The notes: a model not told the origin generated them from the letters alone. A DNA stretch of 64,000 nucleotides from Prochlorococcus sp. AG-347-L02 (GCA_003281255.1 QCCL01000001.1:204964-268963); one strand, 5' to 3'. Positions 41,821 through 53,884 are shown, numbered from the stretch's first letter. Numbers and translations are program-made.

Positions 41821-41907
41821 CAAAGTCTTAAAGAGAAAATTCTCATAATATGCATACTTTGAGTTAGCCTTAATAAAGCCAATTTAATATTTAGATAAAT
41901 TCTATAG

Positions 41908-43707
41908 ATGTCATCTTCGATAAAAGAAATTAGAAATGTTGCAATTATTGCTCACGTAGATCATGGGAAGACAACTCTTGTAGATGCATTGTTATCTCAA
42001 TCAGGAATATTTAGAGACAATGAAATTATCCCTACATGTGTAATGGATTCAAATGATCTTGAAAGAGAAAGGGGGATAACGATTCTCTCAAAAAATACTG
42101 CAGTAAACTACAAAGACACCAGAATTAATATTATAGATACACCTGGACATGCTGATTTTGGAGGAGAAGTTGAAAGGGTTTTGGGAATGGTTGATGGTTG
42201 TCTGCTTATTGTTGATGCAAATGAGGGACCTATGCCTCAAACAAGATTTGTTTTAAAAAAAGCATTAGAAAAAGGACTTAGGCCTATAGTCTTTGTAAAT
42301 AAAATTGATAGACCAAGAGTAGTACCAGAAATAGCAATTGATAAGGTCCTTGATTTGTTTTTGGAATTAGGAGCTGATGATGATCAATGTGATTTTCCTT
42401 ATCTTTTTGGAAGTGGCTTATCTGGTTTCGCAAAAGAAGAGATGGAATCTAATAGTGACAATATGATGCCTCTTTTTGAAGCTATTATCAGACATGTTCC
42501 TCCTCCAGTAGGTGACTCTAATAAGCCTCTTCAGCTACAAATAACTACTTTGGACTATTCTGATTTCTTGGGGAGAATAGTAATTGGAAAGATCCACAAT
42601 GGAACTATAAAAAATGGCCAACAGGCTAGTTTAATTAAAGAAAACGGAAAAACTATTAAGGGTAAGGTTAGTAAGCTTTTAGGATTTGAAGGGTTACAAA
42701 GAATTAATATAAATGAAGCATTTGCAGGTGATATTGTGGCTGTTTCTGGTTTCGATGAGGTTAATATTGGTGAGACCATAGCATGTCCCGATTCTCCTCA
42801 TCCCCTTCCATTAATTAAAGTTGATGAACCTACCTTAAATATGACTTTTGTTGTCAATGATTCACCATTTGCGGGTAAGGAAGGGAAATTTGTTACTAGT
42901 AGACAATTAAAAAATAGATTGGAGAGGGAACTTTTAACAAATGTTGCCCTGAGAGTAGAAGAAACTGATTCTCCTGATAGGTTCTCTGTTTCAGGAAGAG
43001 GAGAATTACATCTAGGGATATTGATTGAAACTATGAGAAGAGAGGGCTTTGAGTTTCAAATCTCACAACCACAAGTAATTTTCAGAGAAATTGATAATGT
43101 TGAATGTGAGCCTATAGAGACTTTGGTTTTAGATGTACCTGAAGTATCTGTTGGTTCTTGCATCGAAAAACTTGGCTCTAGAAAGGCAGAGATGAAAAAT
43201 ATGCTGACAAGTTCAGATGGTAGAACTCAATTAGAATTTCTTGTTCCATCAAGAGGATTAATCGGGTTTCGTGGGGAATTTGTAAGGATAACCAGAGGTG
43301 AAGGGATCATGAGTCATTCTTTTTATGAATATAAACCTAAAACAGGAGACTTTGAAACCAGAAGGAATGGCGTTCTTATAGCTTTTGAGGAAGGTGTAGC
43401 CACATTTTATGCTTTAAAGAATGCTGAAGATAGGGGAGTCTATTTCATTAAACCTGGAGTTAAAGTTTATAAAGGAATGATAATTGGAGAGAATAATCGA
43501 CCTCAAGATCTTGAGTTGAATATATGTAAAACTAAGCAGTTGACTAATATGAGGTCTGCAGGGGCAGAAGAACTTGATACTTTGCAGTCACCTGTCGATA
43601 TTACCCTTGAAAGAGCGCTCGAATATATTGGTCCAGATGAAATGCTAGAGGTAACACCGGATTCAATAAGAATGAGAAAAATAAATAAAAAGAAAAAAAA
43701 TAAGTAA
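41908..43707 (+). CDS. typA: GTP-binding protein TypA/BipA
   Basis: [33 protein letters not shown]. Confidence 0.97.
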   Translation: MSSSIKEIRNVAIIAHVDHGKTTLVDALLSQSGIFRDNEIIPTCVMDSNDLERERGITILSKNTAVNYKDTRINIIDTPGHADFGGEVERVLGMVDGCLLIVDANEGPMPQTRFVLKKALEKGLRPIVFVNKIDRPRVVPEIAIDKVLDLFLELGADDDQCDFPYLFGSGLSGFAKEEMESNSDNMMPLFEAIIRHVPPPVGDSNKPLQLQITTLDYSDFLGRIVIGKIHNGTIKNGQQASLIKENGKTIKGKVSKLLGFEGLQRININEAFAGDIVAVSGFDEVNIGETIACPDSPHPLPLIKVDEPTLNMTFVVNDSPFAGKEGKFVTSRQLKNRLERELLTNVALRVEETDSPDRFSVSGRGELHLGILIETMRREGFEFQISQPQVIFREIDNVECEPIETLVLDVPEVSVGSCIEKLGSRKAEMKNMLTSSDGRTQLEFLVPSRGLIGFRGEFVRITRGEGIMSHSFYEYKPKTGDFETRRNGVLIAFEEGVATFYALKNAEDRGVYFIKPGVKVYKGMIIGENNRPQDLELNICKTKQLTNMRSAGAEELDTLQSPVDITLERALEYIGPDEMLEVTPDSIRMRKINKKKKNK

Positions 43708-43715
43708 TTGGTTTA

Positions 43716-44084
43716 ATGAACGAAGAAAGTACAAAAAGTTTTCAAGAATCCCTTTTTTCAGCTTTAAATCTTTTCAACAATCATGAATGGTATGAGGCCC
43801 ATGATGCTTTTGAAGAAATATGGAATTCTGTAGATGGTGACGAAAGACAAGTTATCCAAGGAATTTTACAAGTATCTGTTTCTCAGTTTCACTTAAGTAA
43901 AGGTAATTTAAATGGAGCTACTATTTTGCTTGGAGAGGGTTTAGGTAGAATAAAAACTAGAACCAAGATTGATTTAGGGATTGATCTTGAATCCTTCTGC
44001 CAATGTTTGGAAGATTTATTGAGAAAATTACAATATAAAGAATTATTAAATGAGAACGATAAGCCTTTTTTGAAACCCCTTTGA
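43716..44084 (+). CDS. DUF309 family protein
   Basis: LFNNHEWYEAHDAFEEIWNSVDGDERQVIQGILQ. Confidence 0.8.
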   Translation: MNEESTKSFQESLFSALNLFNNHEWYEAHDAFEEIWNSVDGDERQVIQGILQVSVSQFHLSKGNLNGATILLGEGLGRIKTRTKIDLGIDLESFCQCLEDLLRKLQYKELLNENDKPFLKPL

Positions 44085-44176
44085 TGAATATATCTTTATC
44101 TTCAATTAAATTATTATTATCTATTTCATTTTTTTTTCAAGAAAACAAGAAAACTAATCGATTTCAAGGAAAATGA
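44084..44176 (+). CDS. Micro-ORF bridging the DUF309 gene and lptB (30 aa)
   Basis: MNISLSSIKLLLSISFFFQENKKTNRFQGK; TGATG overlap upstream and ATGA overlap with lptB. Confidence 0.4.
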   Translation: MNISLSSIKLLLSISFFFQENKKTNRFQGK

Positions 44177-44901
44177 ACCTAAAGATTCATAATGTATCCC
44201 TTTCAATTAAAGGAAGATTAATCGTAAATAATGTTTCTATAACTGTAAATCCAGGGGAAGTTGTAGGTTTGATGGGACCTAATGGTGCTGGGAAAACTAC
44301 AACTTTTAATCTTGCAGTTGGGAATATAAAACCAGATAAAGGTGAAATTTTAATGAATGGGAAAAATATAACCAATCTTCCTCTACCAATTAGATCAAGA
44401 CTTGGATTAGGTTACTTAACTCAGGAAGCGAGTATATTTAGAGACCTTACTGTTAAGGATAATATAGATTTGGCTTTACAAAATTCATCTCATAGTAGAG
44501 CAGCGATAAGAAATAGAAGAGAACAATTAATTAATGAATTTAATTTGAATAACTTTGTAGATAATTATGGTTATCAACTTTCAGGAGGAGAGAGGAGAAG
44601 GTGTGAGATAGCTAGGGCTCTCACTGTAGGCAAAAAAGGACCTAAATATTTGTTATTAGACGAACCTTTTGCTGGGATCGATCCTCTTGCTGTTAATGAT
44701 CTAAAGAAACTAATTCTTAAATTAAGTAGTGATGGGGTTGGAATTCTCATTACAGACCATAATGTGAGGGAAACCCTTCTAATTACAAACAAATCATATG
44801 TATTAAGTGAAGGAAAAATTTTAGCTAACGGTTCATCAAGTGAATTGGCTGATAATCCAATAGTCAAGAAGTATTATCTAGGAGATAATTTCAAACTTTG
44901 A
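44173..44901 (+). CDS. lptB: LPS export ABC transporter ATP-binding protein LptB
   Basis: GPNGAGKTTTFNL, LSGGERRRCEIARAL, LLDEPFAGIDPLAV. Confidence 0.9.
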   Translation: MNLKIHNVSLSIKGRLIVNNVSITVNPGEVVGLMGPNGAGKTTTFNLAVGNIKPDKGEILMNGKNITNLPLPIRSRLGLGYLTQEASIFRDLTVKDNIDLALQNSSHSRAAIRNRREQLINEFNLNNFVDNYGYQLSGGERRRCEIARALTVGKKGPKYLLLDEPFAGIDPLAVNDLKKLILKLSSDGVGILITDHNVRETLLITNKSYVLSEGKILANGSSSELADNPIVKKYYLGDNFKL

Positions 44902-45015
44902 AATTCTCTTTTAAAAATAAATTAAAACTTTATTATTAAAGATTTACTCATATAAGAATGATTTTAATTATTATTTGAATGTCATTAAATATTAAAACTT
45001 GAGAAATTTCTAGAA

Positions 45016-45945
45016 ATGATACTAGATAATTTTTTTAAAAATTTAATCTATGAACCGGTTTCAGTTTTAGGTCTTTTAGTCTTTTATTTTTTATTAATTA
45101 ACTTACCATTATCTTTGGGTGCAGTTTTTAAAAAAAAGTCTTCTTCTGCAGTAAGACTTATTACGATTTTAGTGAACTTATTAATAACATTACAACTATT
45201 TATTAGGTGGTCAATTTCTGGGCACTTTCCTATTAGCAATTTGTATGAATCTCTTTATTTCCTTACTTGGGGTATCACATTAGGACAACTATTGGTTGAA
45301 AGAGAATACCAGTCTCCCATAATTCCTTCAATTGCTATACCCATTGAGTTACTGACTGTGGCTTTTGCTTGTTTTGTTTTACCTGAGGATTTGAAATTAT
45401 CATCCAACTTAGTTCCAGCTTTAAGGTCTAGTTGGTTAGTAATGCATGTAAGCGTCGTAATGCTTAGTTATGCAGCATTAATTATAGGTTCTTTACTTTC
45501 AATGTCCGTTTTGTTTATTAATAAAAATAAGCCGCTTCAAATCAGAAGTAGTTCTACAGGTATAGGAGGATTTAAACTTTCAAATAGCTATACTGTAGAA
45601 GATTTTGTTGAACCTTTTGAATTTTCTCATTCAGAAGAATTAGATACACTAAGTTATCGTTCTATATTAGTAGGTTTTGTTCTCTTAACTCTCGGTTTAA
45701 TTTCAGGTGCAGTTTGGGCTAATGAGGCCTGGGGCACATGGTGGAGTTGGGATCCAAAGGAAACATGGGCATTTATCTCATGGTTGTTTTATGCCGCTTA
45801 TCTGCATATGAGAATAAGCAAGGGTTGGCAAGGACGCAAACCAGCATTATTAGCATCTACAGGCTTTTTAGTCGTTTTAATATGTTATTTAGGAGTTAAT
45901 TTTTTAGGAATAGGGTTGCATAGTTATGGATGGATATTTGAGTGA
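45016..45945 (+). CDS. ccsA: Cytochrome c biogenesis protein CcsA
   Basis: [31 protein letters not shown]. Confidence 0.95.
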   Translation: MILDNFFKNLIYEPVSVLGLLVFYFLLINLPLSLGAVFKKKSSSAVRLITILVNLLITLQLFIRWSISGHFPISNLYESLYFLTWGITLGQLLVEREYQSPIIPSIAIPIELLTVAFACFVLPEDLKLSSNLVPALRSSWLVMHVSVVMLSYAALIIGSLLSMSVLFINKNKPLQIRSSSTGIGGFKLSNSYTVEDFVEPFEFSHSEELDTLSYRSILVGFVLLTLGLISGAVWANEAWGTWWSWDPKETWAFISWLFYAAYLHMRISKGWQGRKPALLASTGFLVVLICYLGVNFLGIGLHSYGWIFE

Positions 45946-45966
45946 TTTCTTAATCATCCATAATGT

Positions 45967-46725
45967 TTATTGAGGTTCTGAAAGAACATTCCCCTTTTGT
46001 GCTTCTTGTGCAACTTTTCTCAAGTCATCACATCCTTCTTTTAATGTTGGGTAAGCAAACATTCCACTACCTGCAATGAAACAATTAGCACCAGCATCGG
46101 CACATTGTGAAATAGTCCAATTTGCTTTTATCCCCCCATCAACTTCAATGTCGACATTTAAGTTTTTTTCGATAATAAAGTTTCTTATTTCTCGGATTTT
46201 ATTAAGCATTGTTGGTATGTAAGCTTGTCCTCCAAAGCCTGGATTAACCGTCATAACTAAAACATGATCAACCATGTCCATAATGTTTTTAATCATTTCA
46301 AAAGGAGTATGAGGGTTTAATGCAACAGAAGGAGATCCTCCTAAATCTCTTATTCTTCCGAGGACTCTATGCAAATGAATATTTGCTTCGGCATGAGCTA
46401 TTACTACTCCAGGTTCACCATTCGCTCCCTTAGTAGCGTTTACATAAGATTCAAGCATGGTTTCACAGTTGTATTGACTAACCATTAATTGAGTTTCAAA
46501 AGGGACATTGCAATATTTCCTGCACGCCGCAATCATTTCAGGACCGAATGTTAGATTTGGCACGAAATTCCCATCCATTACATCAAATTGAATTCTATCT
46601 ACCCCAGCTTCCTCGAGCTCTTTCACACATGCCCCCATATTTGCCCAATCTGCTGGTAAAACTGAAGGAATTATTTGAATTGGTCTATTAACTCCAGCTA
46701 AATTTGTTTGATTTGACTCAGTCAT
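45967..46725 (-). CDS. rpe: Ribulose-phosphate 3-epimerase
   Basis: DVMDGNFVPNLTFGP, MTVNPGFGGQ, EVDGGI. Confidence 0.97.
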   Translation of the reverse strand: MTESNQTNLAGVNRPIQIIPSVLPADWANMGACVKELEEAGVDRIQFDVMDGNFVPNLTFGPEMIAACRKYCNVPFETQLMVSQYNCETMLESYVNATKGANGEPGVVIAHAEANIHLHRVLGRIRDLGGSPSVALNPHTPFEMIKNIMDMVDHVLVMTVNPGFGGQAYIPTMLNKIREIRNFIIEKNLNVDIEVDGGIKANWTISQCADAGANCFIAGSGMFAYPTLKEGCDDLRKVAQEAQKGNVLSEPQ

Positions 46726-46843
46726 TTAATTTTTAAAATATTTAATAAAGATACTATATTTAGTTGTTTATTCCTAATTTCAAGTCACGGCCTGATAAAG
46801 TATCACCTGTAAAGAGTTAAAAAAAGCTTACTAGCATAATAAT

Positions 46844-46872
46844 TCTCATAAAAAATGTCATTTTTTATGAGA
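46844..46872. repeat. 13-bp perfect inverted repeat with 3-nt loop upstream of glpX
   Basis: tctcataaaaaat-gtc-attttttatgaga. Confidence 0.7.
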
Positions 46873-46912
46873 TCATACTCAAAACCTTTAAGAAAATCCT
46901 CAAAATTTAATT

Positions 46913-47914
46913 GTGAATCAAACTTTAATTCAAGAAATTCTCGAAGTTGTCGAGCAAGCAGCTATTGCCTCAGCAAAACTAACAGGACTTGGTCAAAAAG
47001 ATGAAGCTGATGCTGCAGCTGTAGAAGCAATGAGATTGCGAATGGGCAAAATTGAAATGAAAGGGAAAATTGTTATTGGAGAAGGTGAAAGAGATGAAGC
47101 ACCTATGCTTTATATAGGTGAAGAGGTTGGTAGTGGAAATGGCCCAGGTGTTGACTTTGCAGTAGATCCTTGTGAAGGAACAAATCTTTGTGCGAATAAT
47201 CAAAGAGGTTCTATGGCGGTTTTAGCTGCCTCTGATACGGGTGGTCTTTTCAATGCGCCTGATTTTTACATGAACAAATTAGCAGCGCCTCCTGCGGCCA
47301 AAGGTAAAGTAGATATTAGAAATTCAGCTACTGAAAACTTGAAGATACTAAGCGATTGCTTGGGCCTTTCTATTGATGAGCTTACTGTAGTTGTAATGGA
47401 TAGAACTAGACATAAAGATTTAATTAAAGAGATTCGAGGATGTGGTGCAAAAGTACAACCGATTTCTGATGGTGATGTTCAAGCTGCGATTGCATGCGGT
47501 TTTGCAGGAACTGGAACACATTGCTTGATGGGTATAGGTGCAGCTCCAGAGGGTGTTATTTCAGCTGCTGCAATGAGAGCTCTCGGCGGACACTTTCAAG
47601 GACAACTAGTTTATGATCCAGCAATCGCTCAAACTTCTGAATGGGCTGATTACACAAAAGAAGGAAATATAAAACGTCTTAATGAAATGGGCATAACCGA
47701 TATAGATAAAATCTATGAAGCGAATGAATTGGCATCGGGAGAAAATGTTGTTTTCGCTGGAAGTGGAATAACTGATGGATTATTATTTGACGGAGTTAAA
47801 TTTGAAATGGATTGTGTTAGAACAAGTAGTCTAGTTATTAGTACATTAGATAGTACTGCAAGGTTCACAAATACTGTCCATATAAAAGATGGTGCTAAAA
47901 GTATTAGCCTTTAA
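46913..47914 (+). CDS. glpX: Fructose-1,6-/sedoheptulose-1,7-bisphosphatase, class II
   Basis: [30 protein letters not shown]. Confidence 0.95.
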   Translation: MNQTLIQEILEVVEQAAIASAKLTGLGQKDEADAAAVEAMRLRMGKIEMKGKIVIGEGERDEAPMLYIGEEVGSGNGPGVDFAVDPCEGTNLCANNQRGSMAVLAASDTGGLFNAPDFYMNKLAAPPAAKGKVDIRNSATENLKILSDCLGLSIDELTVVVMDRTRHKDLIKEIRGCGAKVQPISDGDVQAAIACGFAGTGTHCLMGIGAAPEGVISAAAMRALGGHFQGQLVYDPAIAQTSEWADYTKEGNIKRLNEMGITDIDKIYEANELASGENVVFAGSGITDGLLFDGVKFEMDCVRTSSLVISTLDSTARFTNTVHIKDGAKSISL

Positions 47915-47932
47915 AAATTCACTTTTGATTTT

Positions 47933-49243
47933 ATGCATATTGTTGTCGTCGGACTGAGTCATCGCACGGCACCTGTCGAAGTGCGTGAGAAGTTAAGTAT
48001 TCCTGACCAATCTATAACAGAATCATTGAAAGCATTAAAAGCTTTCTCTGATGTTTTAGAGGTGTCAATTTTAAGTACTTGTAATAGGCTGGAAATATAT
48101 GCGCTAGTAAAGGATAAAAATACTGGAATTGCATCTATTAAAGAATTTATATCAGAATATTCTGGAATTATTTCTGAAGATTTAAATCCACATCTTTTTT
48201 GCTTTAGACAGGAAGAAGCAGTTTTGCATTTGATGAAAGTCTCGGCTGGACTAGATAGCCTCGTTTTAGGGGAAGGACAAATCCTTTCGCAGGTAAAAAA
48301 AATGATGAGATTAGGTCATGAGAATCAATCTACAGGACCAATACTTAATAGATTATTAACTCAATCAGTTAGTACAGGTAAAAAAGTAAGATCCGAAACA
48401 AATTTAGGTACTGGAGCCGTATCAATTAGTTCAGCAGCGGTAGAACTTGCCCAATTAAAAATTGGTCAAGAAAAGGGTTTTGATACTCTTGTAAGTTTGG
48501 AATCAGAGAACGTTCTTGTTGTTGGTGCCGGACGAATGAGCAGGCTTTTAATTACTCACTTAAAATCAAAAGGATGTCATAAACTTATTCTTGTAAATAG
48601 AAATATTGATAGAGCATTAAATCTTTCTCTAGACTTCCCTGATTTAGAGATTGTTTGTAAAGGGTTAAACGAATTAGAAGAAAATATATCAATATCTACC
48701 ATTGTTTTCACCAGTACTGCTTCTGAAGAGCCAATTATTGATCTCGCAAAAATTGAGAGGTTAAATTTGAGTAATAGACTTAAATTTATTGATATTGGCG
48801 TACCGAGAAATATATCTAATGATGTCAAACAACATGGATTTGTAAAATCGTTTGATGTGGATGACTTACAAGAGGTCGTTTCAAGAAATCAAGAATTTAG
48901 ACAGAAAATAGCAAAGGAAGCGGAATCTTTAGTAGAAGAAGAAAGGATCATTTTTCTAGAATGGTGGGCTAGTTTAGAGGCGGTTCCAGTAATTAATAAA
49001 CTTAGATCAGATTTGGAGTTAATTAGAAAAGAGGAACTGCAAAAAGCACTTAGTAGGATGGGACCAGATTTTTCGGCTCGAGAAAGAAAAGTTGTGGAAG
49101 CGCTGACTAAAGGAATTATCAACAAGATACTTCACACGCCTGTTACCAAGTTGAGAAGTCCTCAATCAAGAGAAGAAAGGCAAGTTTCTTTAAAAATCGT
49201 TGAAAAATTGTTTTCTTTGGTAGAAGAGGATAAAAATAACTAA
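47933..49243 (+). CDS. hemA: Glutamyl-tRNA reductase
   Basis: GLSHRTAPVEVREK, STCNRLEIYA, GAGRMSRLLI. Confidence 0.97.
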   Translation: MHIVVVGLSHRTAPVEVREKLSIPDQSITESLKALKAFSDVLEVSILSTCNRLEIYALVKDKNTGIASIKEFISEYSGIISEDLNPHLFCFRQEEAVLHLMKVSAGLDSLVLGEGQILSQVKKMMRLGHENQSTGPILNRLLTQSVSTGKKVRSETNLGTGAVSISSAAVELAQLKIGQEKGFDTLVSLESENVLVVGAGRMSRLLITHLKSKGCHKLILVNRNIDRALNLSLDFPDLEIVCKGLNELEENISISTIVFTSTASEEPIIDLAKIERLNLSNRLKFIDIGVPRNISNDVKQHGFVKSFDVDDLQEVVSRNQEFRQKIAKEAESLVEEERIIFLEWWASLEAVPVINKLRSDLELIRKEELQKALSRMGPDFSARERKVVEALTKGIINKILHTPVTKLRSPQSREERQVSLKIVEKLFSLVEEDKNN

Positions 49244-49373
49244 TTTTCCTCAATTTATATTAAGTTTTTCTAGTGATTTATCGAAATACCTTCGTAAACT
49301 GACCATTAGTATTTCTAAATATGCCCATAATCAGTTACTTTAAATAGTTGTATATGTACCTCAATTAGATTGA

Positions 49374-50669
49374 ATGAAGCGTGTGTTGGCCATAATCCTC
49401 GGAGGAGGAAAAGGTTCTAGACTTTACCCTTTAACAAAAATGAGGGCTAAACCTGCGGTACCGTTGGCAGGTAAGTATCGTTTAATAGATATCCCAATTA
49501 GTAATTGTATAAATTCAGGTATTGAAAAAATGTACGTATTGACCCAGTTCAATAGTGCATCTTTAAATAGACATATTGGAAGAACCTATAATTTAAATGG
49601 CCCTTTCGGTCAAGGATTTGTTGAGGTTTTAGCCGCGCAACAAACTCCTGATAGTCCTAAGTGGTTTGAAGGTACTGCTGATGCTGTAAGAAAATACCAA
49701 TGGTTATTTCAAGAATGGGATGTTGATGAATATCTAATATTGTCAGGGGATCAACTGTACAGAATGGACTACAGTTTATTTGTTCAACATCATAGAGATA
49801 ATGGTGCTGATTTAACTGTTGCAGCTTTGCCTGTTGATGAAGCTCAAGCAGAGGGTTTTGGCCTCATGAGAACAGATGATGTAGGAAATATAAAAGAATT
49901 TAGTGAAAAGCCAACTGGAGAGAAGTTGAAGGCAATGGCAGTAGATACTTCAAAATTTGGATTAAGTAAAGAGTCAGCTGCCGAAAAACCTTATCTAGCC
50001 TCTATGGGTATTTACGTTTTTAGCAGAAATACTCTTTTCGATCTTTTAAATAAATTTCCTAGTTATACGGATTTTGGTAAGGACATTATTCCTGAAGCCC
50101 TCAATAGGGGGGATACTCTTAAGAGTTATGTATTTGATGATTATTGGGAAGATATCGGAACCATTGGGGCTTTCTTTGAGTCAAATCTTGCCTTAACTGA
50201 GCAACCAAAACCTCCATTTAGTTTTTATGATGAAAAATTTCCAATTTATACAAGACCAAGATTTCTCCCCCCTTCTAAACTAGTAGATGCTCAAATTACT
50301 GATTCAATAGTTTGTGAAGGCACAATCTTGAAGTCATGTAGTATTTTGCATTGTGTTTTAGGTGTAAGAAGTAGGATTGAAAGTGATTCAGTTCTTGAGG
50401 ACACTCTTGTTATGGGCGCTGATTTCTTTGAATCGCCTGAAGAGAGGATCGAGTTAAGAAAAGGAGGCGGAACACCTCTTGGAGTAGGTGAAGGAACTAC
50501 TGTAAAAAGAGCAATTCTTGATAAGAATACAAGGATTGGTGATAATGTCGTAATCATTAATAAAGATCGAGTAGAAGAAGCAGATAAGCCAGAATTAGGC
50601 TTTTATATAAGAAATGGAATTGTTGTAGTAGTTAAAAATGCAACTATTGCAAACGGAACTGTTATTTAA
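49374..50669 (+). CDS. glgC: Glucose-1-phosphate adenylyltransferase
   Basis: [37 protein letters not shown]. Confidence 0.98.
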   Translation: MKRVLAIILGGGKGSRLYPLTKMRAKPAVPLAGKYRLIDIPISNCINSGIEKMYVLTQFNSASLNRHIGRTYNLNGPFGQGFVEVLAAQQTPDSPKWFEGTADAVRKYQWLFQEWDVDEYLILSGDQLYRMDYSLFVQHHRDNGADLTVAALPVDEAQAEGFGLMRTDDVGNIKEFSEKPTGEKLKAMAVDTSKFGLSKESAAEKPYLASMGIYVFSRNTLFDLLNKFPSYTDFGKDIIPEALNRGDTLKSYVFDDYWEDIGTIGAFFESNLALTEQPKPPFSFYDEKFPIYTRPRFLPPSKLVDAQITDSIVCEGTILKSCSILHCVLGVRSRIESDSVLEDTLVMGADFFESPEERIELRKGGGTPLGVGEGTTVKRAILDKNTRIGDNVVIINKDRVEEADKPELGFYIRNGIVVVVKNATIANGTVI

Positions 50670-50746
50670 ATCTTTTCGATCATTTTTCGCTGACATAAGT
50701 ATTTTTTTTTGAGCAATTTTGTTGAGTTGCAGTCACACTATGTTTA

Positions 50747-52183
50747 TTGAGTTTTTTATTTTTTATGTCCAAGGCGCATTTTGGTTTAATAGGTCTTGGT
50801 GTTATGGGGGAAAATTTAGTTCTTAACGCAGAGAGAAATGGATTTTCTAGCGTAGTTTTTAATAGGACTTACTCAAAAACTGAAGAATTTTTACAAGGTC
50901 GTGGCCTTGGGAAGAATATACAGGGAGCTAATACTCTTCAAGAATTTGTTAACAAGCTAGAGAGACCTAGAAGAATTCTAATGATGGTAAAAGCTGGACC
51001 CGCAACAGATGCTGTTATAGACAATATTTCTGGATATCTCGAGGAAGGAGATTTATTAATAGATGGCGGTAACTCTCAATTTAAAGATACAGAAAGAAGG
51101 GTAAATACTCTTGAAAGTAAAAGTTTTGGATACATTGGAATGGGAGTCTCAGGTGGTGCCAAAGGAGCTCTAGAAGGGCCAAGTATGATGCCTGGCGGAA
51201 CTAAGGCTTCATATGATGCAATAGAAAGTTTACTAACAAAAATGGCTGCTAAAGTTGAAGACGGACCATGTGTTGCATATGTTGGACCAGGAGGTTCAGG
51301 TCATTTTGTAAAAACTGTTCATAACGGAATTGAATATGGAATTGAACAAATACTTGCAGAAGCTTATGACCTTATGAAGAGAGTCAAAGGTATGAACGGT
51401 CAGCAAATGTCAGAAGTATTTGGTATTTGGAATAATACTGATGAATTAGCTTCTTATCTTGTTGAGATAACAGAGATTTGTCTAAATACGAAAGATGAGT
51501 TAACTGGAGATGATGTCGTGGAAAAAATATTAGATAAAGCTGGCCAGAAAGGTACAGGGTTATGGACTGTCGTAAGTGCTCTAGAACTGGGGGTATCAGT
51601 CCCAACTATTTATGCATCTTTAAATGCAAGAGTAATGAGTTCTTTAAAAGAGCAACGTAGTGAGATTGAAAAAACTATTCCATCTAAAGAGATAGAGGAT
51701 TTTGATTTAGGAAATATATCAGATGGAATGAAACCTTTATTTGATGCTGTAGTCCTTGCCACAATTGCTAGCTATGCCCAGGGTATGGACATTTTAAGAG
51801 AAGCATCTGCAGTATATAACTATGGTTTGAATATGCCGTCAATTGCTCAAATATGGAAAGGTGGTTGCATAATTAGATCAAAATTATTAAGTAAAATTCA
51901 AGATGCTTACAACAAAGATCCTAATCTAAAAAATTTAATTTTTGATGATTGGTTCAATAATGAAATTGCGACAAGATTAGATAACTTAGCAGAAGTTGTT
52001 TCTTTATCCACAAAAGCTGGTATACCAGTCCCATGTCTATCCAGTACCTTAGATTATTTGAATAGTTATAGAACCAATAGACTTCCTCAGAACCTAGTTC
52101 AGGCAATGAGAGACTGTTTTGGCTCTCATACATATGAAAGAATTGATAAGGAAGGTAGTTTTCATACTGAATGGATGAAATGA
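50747..52183 (+). CDS. gnd: 6-phosphogluconate dehydrogenase (start may be the MSKAHFG ATG downstream)
   Basis: GLIGLGVMGENLVLN, VGPGGSGHFVKTVHNGIEYG. Confidence 0.97.
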   Translation: MSFLFFMSKAHFGLIGLGVMGENLVLNAERNGFSSVVFNRTYSKTEEFLQGRGLGKNIQGANTLQEFVNKLERPRRILMMVKAGPATDAVIDNISGYLEEGDLLIDGGNSQFKDTERRVNTLESKSFGYIGMGVSGGAKGALEGPSMMPGGTKASYDAIESLLTKMAAKVEDGPCVAYVGPGGSGHFVKTVHNGIEYGIEQILAEAYDLMKRVKGMNGQQMSEVFGIWNNTDELASYLVEITEICLNTKDELTGDDVVEKILDKAGQKGTGLWTVVSALELGVSVPTIYASLNARVMSSLKEQRSEIEKTIPSKEIEDFDLGNISDGMKPLFDAVVLATIASYAQGMDILREASAVYNYGLNMPSIAQIWKGGCIIRSKLLSKIQDAYNKDPNLKNLIFDDWFNNEIATRLDNLAEVVSLSTKAGIPVPCLSSTLDYLNSYRTNRLPQNLVQAMRDCFGSHTYERIDKEGSFHTEWMK

Positions 52184-52908
52184 TTGAAAAGGTTAAAAAT
52201 GGATATACACTTAACATTTACAAAGACAAGTTAGAGCTATCTACAGCGGTTTTTAAGTTTATTGAAAGTTACATTTTTCATACTTTAAAAAAGAAAGACA
52301 GGTTCAAATTTTGTGTAAGTGGAGGTTCAACTCCTAAATCTGTCTATAAGCTTTTATCAAAAAGTGATCTTAGATGGGATATGGTTGATGTCTTTTTAGG
52401 TGATGAAAGATGTGTTGATCCAAATTCAGAATTGAGTAACTCGTTAATGTTGAAGAATTCATTGTTAACTAATTTTGGATCTAAAGCTTTTTTTTATGAA
52501 ATTTTCAATGATTTAAATGCTGATGATGAAGCTACAAAAAATCAATTTATTTCTAAATTATTTGAAAAATGCGGATCAAACCCTCCAACTTTTGATTTAA
52601 CTTTATTGGGTCTTGGAGACGATGGTCATACTGCCTCACTATTCCCTTATCAAAAAAAAAATAATGAAGATGATTTTGTTATTTTTAATGAAGGTAAAGG
52701 TTTAAAAAGAATTTCATTAACTCCAAAGGTTCTTTCAGCTTCTTCAAAGATAGTATTTTTAGTTAGTGGAGCTTCTAAAAGAATTGCTCTTGAGAGGTTA
52801 TTAGATGAAAAAGAGCCACCAGATAGAACACCATCAAAATTAATAAAATCTATTAATCAAATTTCAATATTTTGTGATCAGGAATCAGCAAAAGAATTAG
52901 AAATTTAG
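52171..52908 (+). CDS. pgl: 6-phosphogluconolactonase
   Basis: VSGGSTPKSVYKLL, FLGDERCVD, LGLGDDGHTASLFP. Confidence 0.95.
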   Translation: MDEMIEKVKNGYTLNIYKDKLELSTAVFKFIESYIFHTLKKKDRFKFCVSGGSTPKSVYKLLSKSDLRWDMVDVFLGDERCVDPNSELSNSLMLKNSLLTNFGSKAFFYEIFNDLNADDEATKNQFISKLFEKCGSNPPTFDLTLLGLGDDGHTASLFPYQKKNNEDDFVIFNEGKGLKRISLTPKVLSASSKIVFLVSGASKRIALERLLDEKEPPDRTPSKLIKSINQISIFCDQESAKELEI

Positions 52909-52938
52909 TTAAAGTCTATTAATGATTTAAATTATTTA

Positions 52939-53487
52939 ATGAGTAAGAAAAAATTTTTATTCCAGAAAAAGGAGTTCGATGGTTGGAAAACATTAAATGA
53001 TACTGTTATGGGCGGATCAAGTTCAGCTTTTTGTGAAATTTCAAATTCGGGTTTGATATTAAAGGGTAATATTGTCGAGAAAGCAGGAGGATTTGTTAGT
53101 TGTAGATCGTCTATATATAAACCTTCTTTAAATGTATCTGAGTATTCATCCTTTGAATTAAATATTGTTGGACAAGGAAGAACCTTTAAATTTGCTGTCG
53201 CTTGTGAAGATGATCTACTAGGACTAACCGAATTTATTCCGGGTGGACTTAGATGGATTAAATCATTCCCAACAAAAAAATTCGGGACAACAAATGTTCA
53301 AATTCATTTTAGTGAGTTAAAACCTTCAGTAAGAGCTAATAAAGTACGTTTTCCATTTAAATTCAAGCCATCTAAAATTAAAAGATTGCAACTACTACAC
53401 TCTAAGTTCGGTGATGATGGATTACTAAATAATGAGTTTAAACAGGGTTCAATAAAAGTTTTAATTAAATCAATAAGTGTTATTTGA
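52939..53487 (+). CDS. CIA30 family protein
   Basis: WKTLNDTVMGGSSSA, GGFVSCRS. Confidence 0.82.
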   Translation: MSKKKFLFQKKEFDGWKTLNDTVMGGSSSAFCEISNSGLILKGNIVEKAGGFVSCRSSIYKPSLNVSEYSSFELNIVGQGRTFKFAVACEDDLLGLTEFIPGGLRWIKSFPTKKFGTTNVQIHFSELKPSVRANKVRFPFKFKPSKIKRLQLLHSKFGDDGLLNNEFKQGSIKVLIKSISVI

Positions 53488-53863
53488 AAATCCACCCAAA
53501 AATATAGAGAGCTTAATCGCTAAGTCAGCAGATTTAACAAATAAACCATTTGTTCATTCTGTAGTAAAAATAAATGGTGAATACGAATTCGAAGATGAAG
53601 ATATTGATTTAACAGTTAATATCTTATGTCGAGATAAAGAAGGTAAAAGATTAGAAATTTATGATCTTGAATTAGAACTTTTTAAATCAAATAAAGAGTT
53701 GGTTTTAGTAATCTCTAAGCTTAACTTCCCTGATGAACCAATATTATGGTGTGGAGTTAAAACATTATGGATGGATAGCAATAATGGAAAAAAATGCAAC
53801 TCACCAAAATACAGCGCTAGATTGGAAAATTTAGCAAATAGGGTAAAAAGTTTTATTGATTAA
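53477..53863 (+). CDS. Hypothetical protein
   Basis: Intact ORF overlapping the CIA30-gene 3' end. Confidence 0.6.
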   Translation: MLFENPPKNIESLIAKSADLTNKPFVHSVVKINGEYEFEDEDIDLTVNILCRDKEGKRLEIYDLELELFKSNKELVLVISKLNFPDEPILWCGVKTLWMDSNNGKKCNSPKYSARLENLANRVKSFID

Positions 53864-53884
53864 GAAAATAAATTTTGAGCTGAT

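Noticed and set aside
44574-44867. 97-aa minus ORF antisense to lptB
   Set aside because: Overlaps Walker/signature-bearing ABC gene; no support.
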